A stretch of 13,913 nt of DNA from JASEHD01 sp964471945. GTDB lineage: Bacteria; Bacteroidota; Ignavibacteria; UBA10030; SZUA-254. Every line of letters starts with the position of its first letter. Positions within the stretch are counted from its first letter, which is position 1. The position numbers were made by a program, and so were the translations under genes. The notes under the pieces were generated by a model. The model saw only the letters and a program-made list of their open reading frames with translations. It was not told the DNA's origin and did no database searches. Shown piece by piece: positions 6,231 through 13,908 of the stretch. The stretch is taken from the NCBI GenBank assembly GCA_964471945.1, contig CAYYIJ010000063.1, forward strand, positions 1 to 13,913, written 5' to 3'.

Positions 6231-7463
6231 ATGTACGAAGAAGCACGCTCGATAATAAAACAGATTGTTGAAAATATCCCCGAGACAGCATACGGTGTAG
6301 AGCGGCAGATGCTAATCGGTGATTTAGTTTCCCGCCAGTCGCAGGAGGAACGTATAATTATCAAACGTATGTTTGATAGCTTTCTCCTTAAGATGTTTGA
6401 TATAGTAGCATCCGATATAGACCTTGGTGGGTTCGGCAGCCAGGGGAAAATATGGTTTCGGATTCATGGTTTTAAGAAACCCGATCTAAATCTTCCAACA
6501 TTTCATTATGATGAAACCAATGTTTTAATCCAAAGTATTCTCTTAGAGAGGCAGCGCCAATTTCTATTCGAAAATCGAAATCTCGATTTTTCATATACAA
6601 TTTTTTCTGATGATCAAATGCATCGGTTTCGTGCCGACTCGTATTTTGATCTCGATCAGATTGCTCTTAATATGCGAGCAATCAATGCCGTTGTTAGACC
6701 TTATAAGGCATTGGAATTTCACCCAAACGTTATTCGCTTTCTGAGCTTGGCACAAACTAAAGAGGGGCTAATACTTGTAACGGGAATAACTGGTTCTGGA
6801 AAAAGCTCGACTCTCGATTCCATCATGGATATGAACAATCACCAGATCGATGCACACTGTGTTATTATCGCCTCGCCGATCGAATATGTTCATAGGTCAG
6901 ATCGTTGTATAATCCGCCATCGCGAAGTTGGTAGAGATGTTCTTTCGTTTAAAGAAGGTACTGTCCAATCTTTACGGCAAGACCCTGATATAATAATCAT
7001 AGGTGAGCTGCGTGATCCTGATACGATTTTAACAGCATTAGAGGTTACAGACAGCGGACACAAAGTCTTTTCTACACTGCATACATCATCGGCTGTAGAA
7101 AGTATCGATCGTATCATTGGAGAAGTGCCCCCAATCGAGCAGGAACGGGTCCGGAATCGATTGGCGGATGTTCTACAATGTGTTATTTCTCAAAAATTGG
7201 TTCCAAGTATTGATAAGAAACGAGTTCTTGCGAAAGAAGTTATGCTCGCTACGCCCTCGGTTCGGGCTGCGATTAAAAATAATAATACGAGTGAAATTTA
7301 TCAGATGATGTCAGAATCCGGCGAACAAGGGATGTGTACCATGGAACAAGATTTAAGACGGCTTTATCTTCAGAAAAAAATATCTTTAGATGTAGCCATG
7401 AATTTTGCAAATAATAAACGGAGATTACAACAATTGCTTAATCTCACTCCGACTGGAGATTAA
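6231..7463 (+). CDS. pilT: Type IV pilus retraction ATPase (PilT family), divergent
   Basis: Cytoplasmic hexameric ATPase of the PilT branch, the motor for pilus retraction. Motifs: Walker A GITGSGKS at 185-192, HREVGRDVLSF (a typical PilT stretch), Walker B DPDIIIIGELRD at 251-262 with E259, and His box with H277 and H284 ending STLHTSSA. There is no tetracysteine zinc site, unlike PilB. The 410 residues exceed the usual 340-370 because about 50 extra residues precede the ASD motif at 60-62. Two changes stand out. The family Asp box I-E-D-P-I-E reads I-A-S-P-I-E at 213-218, and the ASD-x-H motif has Asp64 in place of His. The downstream A-I-R-N-L-I-like motif reads VRAAIKNNN. The SD is weak. 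It heads a block of five genes under its own promoter. A PilU-like accessory ATPase is the alternative. Confidence 0.88.
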   Translation: MYEEARSIIKQIVENIPETAYGVERQMLIGDLVSRQSQEERIIIKRMFDSFLLKMFDIVASDIDLGGFGSQGKIWFRIHGFKKPDLNLPTFHYDETNVLIQSILLERQRQFLFENRNLDFSYTIFSDDQMHRFRADSYFDLDQIALNMRAINAVVRPYKALEFHPNVIRFLSLAQTKEGLILVTGITGSGKSSTLDSIMDMNNHQIDAHCVIIASPIEYVHRSDRCIIRHREVGRDVLSFKEGTVQSLRQDPDIIIIGELRDPDTILTALEVTDSGHKVFSTLHTSSAVESIDRIIGEVPPIEQERVRNRLADVLQCVISQKLVPSIDKKRVLAKEVMLATPSVRAAIKNNNTSEIYQMMSESGEQGMCTMEQDLRRLYLQKKISLDVAMNFANNKRRLQQLLNLTPTGD

Positions 7464-7491
7464 AAAAAAGAATATAGAGGACAGATAATCT

Positions 7492-9069
7492 ATGGCAACA
7501 TTACGAGGGAGGAAAAATACTGCGATCGGTTTATTTGTTGATGGACTGGAATTAAAGCTTGCAAAGCTTTCAATTAAGAAGGGGAAAATAACAATTGATG
7601 AACTCCAGACCTCGACACTTGTTACGAAATTGGAGGAGCGCCAGGCTGCATCTTATGAAATAGATAATCTTTCTGAGACTGGTGATACATTCGCACTGGC
7701 TGGTGCGGAAACTGCTGAGGGTATGGGAACAAATACCAATGTTGTTCTTGGGTTATTATCAAAATATCCTCCGTCTGAATATGTATTTTCTTATGCTATT
7801 TCTGAACCAAGTATTTATTATCATACCCTCGAAAGTGATCATGGTTTACAAGGGAAAAAACTAAAACAGAGGATTCTTGATGAATTAAGAAGTGTTCGCG
7901 CTGTACAGCCAGCTCCTGATGCGTTAGATTTCTTCTACTCTGTTGAAAAAAATCTTGTTTGTATTGTCAGGGAAGATGGAACTGCAATACTCGATCTTTT
8001 AGAAAATATTAAACCGTTTCTTGGAAAACGCTTACCCAAAATTGCTTTAATCGAAATTGGCGATGTGGCGCTAATGAATCTTGCCCGCGCAAATTATGGA
8101 TTTTCGCCCGAACAGATAACTACCATCATTTATATCGGTGCAGAATTTACCCGTCTCATATTTATGAAGGGAACAGAATTTTTCCATTTTGCGCCTGTTT
8201 TAGGTGAAGGATATGATTCGCCAAACATACAGAATACAGTTTACAGCCGACTATTGCTTGAACAAGATAATATGGGGATCCCTCGGATAGATAAAATTTT
8301 CTTAGTTGGTGAGAGCCGGCGTATCGCAATCGATGAATTTATGCGCGAGCAATTGCCCGAGGTTGAAATCCAATATCTCCGCACACCACACATCGAAGCA
8401 AGTCAATTATCACCAGAAATGCAAGAGCAGATTCCGGAGTTTGCAATCCCGATAGCTACCGCATGGAAAGTGCTCGATGATGACCATCCTGCATTTTATC
8501 CTACAAATCTGCTCCCTGAAAAAGTTCGGGAAGAACAGCGTGCATTTAAATTGGGGTGGCATGGTTATCTGCTTTTTGTTCTCGTGTTCCTATCATCATT
8601 TTTCTTTACAACGCGATATGCAAATCTCCAGAAAGAAATTAGCAGTAAACAGCACACACTCGGGCAATTACAGGATAAATTGAGCGAGAATGAAAAACTA
8701 CAGGCGGCGATCGCTTCACTCGAGGATCAAATTTCACGCTATCACACGGCGCTTGCCGTGTATGATTCGCTGGTACCTGGCGCTGATAGATGGAATAAAA
8801 CAATTGCACGCCTGACAAAAGGTGTGGAAGATTTAGGTGCGATATGGATAACCGAAGTAAGAGCGCAGCAGGATGGAGGTATGACAGTAACCGGTTATGC
8901 ACTTTATCGTGGGAGAATTCCCCGTATCTCAGCCCTGTTTGATAATGCAACATTAACGAAGGTTGAAGTTCGAGAAATTCGTCCCAACACTCCACCTGTT
9001 TATAATTTCATTATCTCAGTGCCACCACAGCCAGAGAAACCTCCCGCAACTGAGGAGTCAAAAAAATAA
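7492..9069 (+). CDS. pilM/pilN: PilM-PilN fusion (GspL-like) alignment-complex protein
   Basis: The 525 residues combine two parts that are separate genes in most T4P systems. Residues 1-335 form a PilM-like actin-fold cytoplasmic domain. Residues 336-525 are PilN-like: T-N-L-L-P (338-342) matches the PilN 'INLLP' segment that binds PilM, followed by a membrane helix (about 358-374), a coiled coil (about 376-425), a periplasmic ferredoxin-like domain and a Pro/Glu/Lys-rich tail. This is the same layout as GspL of type II secretion. The actin-fold nucleotide loops are eroded: G-L-F-V-D-G at 13-18 stands for G-I-D-I-G-S, and Y-I-G-A at 214-217 for D-I-G-A, so ATP binding is doubtful. A GAGG SD (7477-7480) precedes the ATG. 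It lies 28 bases after the ATPase gene, consistent with one operon. Confidence 0.85.
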   Translation: MATLRGRKNTAIGLFVDGLELKLAKLSIKKGKITIDELQTSTLVTKLEERQAASYEIDNLSETGDTFALAGAETAEGMGTNTNVVLGLLSKYPPSEYVFSYAISEPSIYYHTLESDHGLQGKKLKQRILDELRSVRAVQPAPDALDFFYSVEKNLVCIVREDGTAILDLLENIKPFLGKRLPKIALIEIGDVALMNLARANYGFSPEQITTIIYIGAEFTRLIFMKGTEFFHFAPVLGEGYDSPNIQNTVYSRLLLEQDNMGIPRIDKIFLVGESRRIAIDEFMREQLPEVEIQYLRTPHIEASQLSPEMQEQIPEFAIPIATAWKVLDDDHPAFYPTNLLPEKVREEQRAFKLGWHGYLLFVLVFLSSFFFTTRYANLQKEISSKQHTLGQLQDKLSENEKLQAAIASLEDQISRYHTALAVYDSLVPGADRWNKTIARLTKGVEDLGAIWITEVRAQQDGGMTVTGYALYRGRIPRISALFDNATLTKVEVREIRPNTPPVYNFIISVPPQPEKPPATEESKK

Positions 9070-9102
9070 TATAATGAATAACAATACTATTCGGAGCTGA
9101 CC

Positions 9103-9987
9103 TTGTCATACATCATTCGTAATACAATCGTGTTGAGTGTCGTTTTTGTGCTCATTCTTGCAATAGGATTATTTTTTACTTCGTTCTCTCTTCCTAAAAA
9201 ACTGAACGTGATAAAGCTGGAAATAAACAGGATAGAAGTCGAGCTTCAGAACACACCCGATCTTGCTAATCAATACAATGTTGCCGCAGCAAAACTCGAA
9301 GAAGTAAAAAACCATTGGGAAACCAGAAATAAAGATGTTCCGCTGAAAGATATCACGGGTGAGACATACGGTTATTTCAACCGAACAATGGATATAAGCG
9401 GTGAAATTAAAATGGATATGACATATGTTGGTCCCCGAGATTTTGGAAATTATGGTTTTAATGTCTATACCTTAAAAGGTGAAGGATTATTCAAAAATCT
9501 TTATAAGTTTATTTGGTATACAGAGAGTGGAAAGCGGCTTTTTAAAATTTCGAATCTGACACTTCGTGGATATGAATCGAAATCGGCTGTAACAAACGAG
9601 ACAAAAATACTTGTTCTTTTCGATATGGAATTGCAAGCATACTACTCATCAATTCCTGAATTGCACAATGCCCCCGGACCGTTGAGAGTTATTCAAACAG
9701 CAGTAGCAATGAATCCATTTCATCCCTTGATTTTGCATGAGATTCCACCGCCGCAGCCAGATGAAGTCGAGATCGAGAGGTCGACATTGAATGCAGTTAT
9801 CCCCGGTAAAGCTTTCATTACCGATCAGAATCAGAAATCACGTGTACTTGAAGAAGGAGATAAAGTATATTTGGGATATGTTACACGCATTCTTCCAAAT
9901 GAAGGTAAAATCGAATGTTTATTAAATAAAGGAGGTGTGGCAGAGCGTTATGAACTCTCCATTCGTCTCGGTCAACCTCTTAAATAG
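9103..9987 (+). CDS. pilO: PilO-like alignment protein with a PilP-like C-terminal region
   Basis: A 294-residue bitopic inner-membrane protein: short cytoplasmic tail, membrane helix at about 9-26, coiled coil at about 28-75, then a PilO/GspM-like periplasmic domain to about 190. After a Pro-rich linker (about 210-225), residues 234-292 run AFITDQNQKSRVLEEGDKVY and end in a strand-rich segment. This resembles the PilP/GspC homology region that contacts the secretin, so this gene may supply both PilO and PilP functions. Translation starts at TTG; GGAG at 9093-9096 sits six bases before it and the N-terminus MSYIIRNTIVL fits, so the rare start is well supported. It follows the PilMN gene by 33 bases and precedes the secretin ATG by 19. 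The PilP assignment is an inference from a short region. Confidence 0.8.
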   Translation: MSYIIRNTIVLSVVFVLILAIGLFFTSFSLPKKLNVIKLEINRIEVELQNTPDLANQYNVAAAKLEEVKNHWETRNKDVPLKDITGETYGYFNRTMDISGEIKMDMTYVGPRDFGNYGFNVYTLKGEGLFKNLYKFIWYTESGKRLFKISNLTLRGYESKSAVTNETKILVLFDMELQAYYSSIPELHNAPGPLRVIQTAVAMNPFHPLILHEIPPPQPDEVEIERSTLNAVIPGKAFITDQNQKSRVLEEGDKVYLGYVTRILPNEGKIECLLNKGGVAERYELSIRLGQPLK

Positions 9988-10006
9988 CATTAATTACGGA
10001 GCGTCC

Positions 10007-11284
10007 ATGAAACATAAATACTTTTTGTTAGTTTGCTTGTGTCTTACATTTGTTCAATTTGGTTTTGGGCAGACACGCGATGTCCGCCTTAGAACAAAAG
10101 GATACGTTAATCCCCAGGAAATTGTCTCACTCGATTCCACGATGCGGATGGATCAGGCATTGTTGGTAATCAACGAGCTGAGTAAACAATATGCGGGGAA
10201 AATAATTATCGATTTGGAGAAAAGAAAAGATCCAATCGGTGTATATGTTGTCAATCAGCATTGGCGAGATGCGCTAGATATGATTTTAGCTCGACACGGA
10301 TTAACTTCTGTGGAAGAAGCCGATTATATCCGAACCGTGCAGGTTGGCGCTGCTATTTCAACGGAAGGTAGAGCGTTAGGTATAGCACCTGGTGAGCCGC
10401 CTCCGACCTTACACAGTCGTGATGTGAAGATCTCTGCGGTTTTCTTTTCTACCGACATAGATAAAAGGCAAGAATATGGCATAACGTGGAATTTCTTCAG
10501 GTCAAGAGCCAAAGAGCCGCAAACTACAGGATATATAAGCAGCGGGATGGGGGGCGGTGACTCTGCATCGGCAGTTCCGTTTAAACCATCCAGTGTGGGT
10601 GGGGGTATGGCGGCTGGAGCTTCGGCTCCATCGCTTCGTAAGGCATTGGCTATTTTTGAATCACCACCTGAATTTAGATTTGCTAACATAGATGCTATTG
10701 TAAAATTTTTTGGAACAAGCGGGATCGGTGAAGTACTGACAAGCCCCGATGTTGTTGTTAGAGATGGAAAGAAGGGGAGAATTCAAGTCGGCAGCGATTT
10801 CTTTATCACCACACGCGATATTGCAGGTAATACAATTAATCAGCAAATTTCTACTGGTACGATTGTTGAGGTAACACCAACAATTTACACACAATCGGAT
10901 ACCGATTTCATTTATCTTGATCTAACAATAGAAAAAAGTGAAGCCGATGTGGTAGGAATTGCACCAATAATCGGCAGGACTTCTGTGAAAACACATGCGC
11001 TTCTTTTCGATGGGGAAGAAACGGTGATAGGAGGTTTAGTTACCACGAAAATAGTCGAGTCACGTGAAGGTGTTCCGATATTGAAAGATCTTCCTTGGTG
11101 GTTCTTAGGATTACGTTACATTTTTGGTTCTGAGTCGAAAGGAAAAAGAAAGGAAGAGTTGGTTGTTTTATTGAAAGCTGAACTTCTCAACCCGATACGA
11201 GACAGGATCGGAAATCAAATAGATCGTCAACAACTGATCAACGAAAAGCGTAAAGAGTATCAAAAAGAGTTTGAAAAGAAATAA
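10007..11284 (+). CDS. pilQ: Short type IV pilus secretin (PilQ/GspD family)
   Basis: Outer-membrane pore through which the pilus exits. The start is set at ATG 10007, not the GTG 72 bases upstream: GGAG at 9998-10001 precedes it and it opens a clean signal peptide (MKHKYFLLVCLCLTFVQFGFG/Q, residues 1-21). The protein is 425 residues, well below the usual 600-900 of PilQ or GspD. One STN/N0-like domain (about 35-105) is followed directly by the secretin domain. Secretin hallmarks are LTSPDVVVRDG (244-254), GTIVEVTPTI, and VPILKDLPWW (356-365), equivalent to the family VP-x-L-x-D-x-P. No AMIN domain and no chain of N1 repeats are visible. A Gly/Ser/Ala-rich insert lies at about 175-209. The C-terminus is a charged helix (KRKEYQKEFEKK). 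No pilotin gene is adjacent unless the next lipoprotein acts as one. Confidence 0.88.
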   Translation: MKHKYFLLVCLCLTFVQFGFGQTRDVRLRTKGYVNPQEIVSLDSTMRMDQALLVINELSKQYAGKIIIDLEKRKDPIGVYVVNQHWRDALDMILARHGLTSVEEADYIRTVQVGAAISTEGRALGIAPGEPPPTLHSRDVKISAVFFSTDIDKRQEYGITWNFFRSRAKEPQTTGYISSGMGGGDSASAVPFKPSSVGGGMAAGASAPSLRKALAIFESPPEFRFANIDAIVKFFGTSGIGEVLTSPDVVVRDGKKGRIQVGSDFFITTRDIAGNTINQQISTGTIVEVTPTIYTQSDTDFIYLDLTIEKSEADVVGIAPIIGRTSVKTHALLFDGEETVIGGLVTTKIVESREGVPILKDLPWWFLGLRYIFGSESKGKRKEELVVLLKAELLNPIRDRIGNQIDRQQLINEKRKEYQKEFEKK

Positions 11285-11286
11285 GT

Positions 11287-11301
11287 AATGACAACGTCAT
11301 T
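11287..11301 (+). promoter_or_regulatory. Small perfect inverted repeat before the lipoprotein gene
   Basis: AATGAC-AAC-GTCATT is a 6-bp stem with a 3-base loop in the 38-base gap after the secretin. It is too short and lacks a T-run, so it is not a convincing terminator. It could slow read-through or simply be chance. The AAGGA SD of the next gene follows at 11310-11314. Confidence 0.25.
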
Positions 11302-11322
11302 CTATATCAAAGGATTTATATT

Positions 11323-13908
11323 ATGAAATCAAAATTATTTTATTTTATTCTAGCAGTTGTTTTTGCAACGAATATCTGGAGTTGTCAGGATTTACCTCCT
11401 ACGACAGTCCCCGGTGTTACGGTAACGGTTCAAGGGACTATCTATGATTTATATTCATCAGAGGTTGTTCAGGGTGCCAAAGTTGTTTTAACTACAAGGG
11501 GTAAGATCGATTCAGTTTATTCAACGGCTAATGGAACATATATATTTAAAGTGGATATAAGCAAACTTCAAGATTACAGCGGCACGCTTACCGTGCAAAA
11601 ATCTGGATATTTAACTGAAATAAGCAGTATCTCTGTCGCTGCTGATTCAACGGTAAATATTTATTTACGGTTGGATTTATCGACAGTAGCAATTGTTCAA
11701 GGATCAATACGTGATAGCAGCACAAGTTATCCACTGAGAGATGCAACCGTGCGGTTAACGTTGCCTGGCACTGAAACATCCATGATTACTACTGTAGATG
11801 GATCGTTTAAGTTGGTTGCCGATCTTGTAGATCTTGATACTCTTCCTGTAATTGTAACGTTTGTAAAATCCGGATACAAAACAAAACAGCTTAACACTAT
11901 TCTGAGAAAAGGTCAGACAACCGATTTAAATAAAGTTTATCTACGTGTAGATGTTGGCTCAACGGCAGGGCAGGTAATCGGACGAGTTATTGATAGTAAA
12001 ACACGTTTAGCAATAAGCGGTGCGAATGTTGTGTTGAGTGCTGGAAATTATTCAGATAGTTTATCAACTTCGATTAATGGTGATTTTTCGTTCACTGTAG
12101 ATCTCAGGGGACTTGTTTCCTTGACTGGATCTTTAAGAGTCTCAAACGCCGGTTATTTTACAAAAACATATTCAATAACAATTCAAGCAGGAATGGCGAT
12201 ATCGTCAGAGGTCATACTCGATCGTGATACAACTTCTTCTTCGGCGCTGATTACCGGTGTAGTACGGGATAGTGTAACACTTTACCCGCTTCGGAACGCT
12301 ACGGTTATGATCACTTTACCTGGTCATGTAGAAACTGCTACTACGCTCAATGACGGATTATTCCAACTTGTAGCAGATCTGATTGACCGTGATTCACTGC
12401 CAATCCTTGTGACTGCATATAAGGATGGTTATCAGACAAAACGTATAAATGTAATGGCACATAAAGGGATGACAATTAATTTGGGTGATGTTTTATTAAA
12501 AGTTGATGTTGGCTCAACTACTGGACAGGTCCTTGGTCGTGTGTTTGATGCACAATCACGTTTACCACTATACAATGCAACCGTGTACATTGTATCCAAT
12601 CTCCTAATAGATAGTATACAAACTACTCCAAGCGGTGAGTACTCATTCTCGATCGATTTACAAGGTCTTCCATCGTTACCTGGATTATTGAAGGTAGCAA
12701 AGAGCGGTTATAAACCACAATTTGAGAATTTCACAGTGGAAGCTGGTAAATCTATCACGGTTGATTTTTCTCTTGTGCGTGATACTACCACTGGAATCCG
12801 ACCTGATACATTAGGTCATGCACATTCTATAGCATTTGTAAGTATGTCGGCAAGAGAGATTTCTGTCTATGGTGTTGGTGGAACAGAATCTTCCATAATC
12901 ATTTGGGAGGTTCGGGATTCACTTGGGTTCCCGATAACAATCGATAACAAAGATACCGTCGAGTTCGAGTTATTTGGAACGCCAGCGGATTCGATTGGTG
13001 GATACCAACCTGCTTATGTTACACCAGTAAAAGCTGTAACAAATGTAGCTGGGCGGGTTGCTACAACTATCAATAGTGGTACACGAGCAGGTGTTCTACA
13101 ATTTATAGCAAAACTGCGGCGCGAAACTGATGGGAGGTGGATTTATTCAACACCCGTAGTAATCACTGTTAATGCTGGTTTACCAGACCAGGAACATTTT
13201 ACGATTGGTGTTAATCAGCGTAATTTTGCCGGATATGATTGGTTGGGTCGGACGAATGGCGTTTCAGTACAAGTTGGAGATAAATACAGTAATCCCGTTA
13301 AAGTAAATACGGCTGTATATTTCAATACGACTGGTGGAATTGTTACTGCCTCAGGATTCACTTCACCGACTGGTCACGCATCCGTAACGCACTTCAGTGG
13401 TAATCCTCTCCCAATCCTTCCAGAATTAGGAGCATGGCCCTTGTTATATGGGGATGGTACGGGATACGCTCGTGTCCGTGCATATACATTGGGTGAAAAC
13501 TATACACACGTTACTGATAGTATTGTAGTCTTACTTTCTGGAGAATCGGAAATATTTATAGATACATCGACAACATATTTTAAGGTTGATAGCGGCACAT
13601 GTATTTCCGTCCCAATTAGGATATGTGATAGATTTGGAAATCCATTAGCTCCTTCTACTCGAATGTCTCTTCAAGTTCAGTTCTCACCACCTGAGGGTAC
13701 TAATTGGAGTGTTCTTGCTTCTGGTCTTCCTGATGATCCGTTGGGTGATTACATGACACGTGGCCCTGGACGTACTAACTTTACAATATTGATATGTGAT
13801 GGCACACCAGGCGGAACACCGCAATCGATGCCGTTCATAGTAAAAATTCGAGTGACAGGTCCAAACGGTAACGTGTTCACAGTTATTAATGGTGCAGTTG
13901 GTCCTTAA
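11323..13908 (+). CDS. Large surface lipoprotein with CarboxypepD-reg-like and Ig-like repeats
   Basis: An 861-residue protein of no recognised specific function. The N-terminus is a lipoprotein signal ending IWSC, with Cys21 as the lipidation site. Five beta-sandwich modules of the carboxypeptidase-regulatory-like kind follow in the order B-A-B-A-B, at about 36-119, 124-209, 210-307, 308-394 and 395-490. The A-B pair is duplicated without a gap at a 185-residue period: DVGSTAGQVIGRV at 210 and DVGSTTGQVLGRV at 395, and both B modules end RDTT. From about 499, three Big_1/invasin-like Ig segments are plausible (about 499-617, 620-740 and 743-861). AAGGA (11310-11314) precedes the ATG. The gap of 38 bases after the secretin makes it probably the last gene of the pil block. 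It may be an adhesin, a secretin-associated protein or a pilus-dependent surface protein; none is proven. The stop is 5 bases from the window end. Confidence 0.85.
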   Translation: MKSKLFYFILAVVFATNIWSCQDLPPTTVPGVTVTVQGTIYDLYSSEVVQGAKVVLTTRGKIDSVYSTANGTYIFKVDISKLQDYSGTLTVQKSGYLTEISSISVAADSTVNIYLRLDLSTVAIVQGSIRDSSTSYPLRDATVRLTLPGTETSMITTVDGSFKLVADLVDLDTLPVIVTFVKSGYKTKQLNTILRKGQTTDLNKVYLRVDVGSTAGQVIGRVIDSKTRLAISGANVVLSAGNYSDSLSTSINGDFSFTVDLRGLVSLTGSLRVSNAGYFTKTYSITIQAGMAISSEVILDRDTTSSSALITGVVRDSVTLYPLRNATVMITLPGHVETATTLNDGLFQLVADLIDRDSLPILVTAYKDGYQTKRINVMAHKGMTINLGDVLLKVDVGSTTGQVLGRVFDAQSRLPLYNATVYIVSNLLIDSIQTTPSGEYSFSIDLQGLPSLPGLLKVAKSGYKPQFENFTVEAGKSITVDFSLVRDTTTGIRPDTLGHAHSIAFVSMSAREISVYGVGGTESSIIIWEVRDSLGFPITIDNKDTVEFELFGTPADSIGGYQPAYVTPVKAVTNVAGRVATTINSGTRAGVLQFIAKLRRETDGRWIYSTPVVITVNAGLPDQEHFTIGVNQRNFAGYDWLGRTNGVSVQVGDKYSNPVKVNTAVYFNTTGGIVTASGFTSPTGHASVTHFSGNPLPILPELGAWPLLYGDGTGYARVRAYTLGENYTHVTDSIVVLLSGESEIFIDTSTTYFKVDSGTCISVPIRICDRFGNPLAPSTRMSLQVQFSPPEGTNWSVLASGLPDDPLGDYMTRGPGRTNFTILICDGTPGGTPQSMPFIVKIRVTGPNGNVFTVINGAVGP

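Noticed and set aside
7446..7470. Hairpin CTCC-GACT-GGAG followed by an A-run at the end of pilT
   Set aside because: The stem is only 4 bp and overlaps the stop. The following run is A, not T, on the coding strand, so it is not a terminator for these genes.
9935..10006. GTG at 9935 as the secretin start
   Set aside because: It would add 24 residues before a clean signal peptide and overlap pilO. The ATG at 10007 has a good SD at 9998-10001.
10324..10689. Antisense 121-codon frame inside the secretin gene
   Set aside because: It is a reverse-strand shadow over the Gly/Ser/Ala-rich insert, where composition keeps the opposite frame open. There is no independent support.
1939..11284. Reading the locus as a type II secretion system
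   Set aside because: A GspL-like fusion and a GspIJK-like set are present, but a PilT-type ATPase is normally absent from type II secretion. A retractable pilus fits better, though a hybrid is possible.
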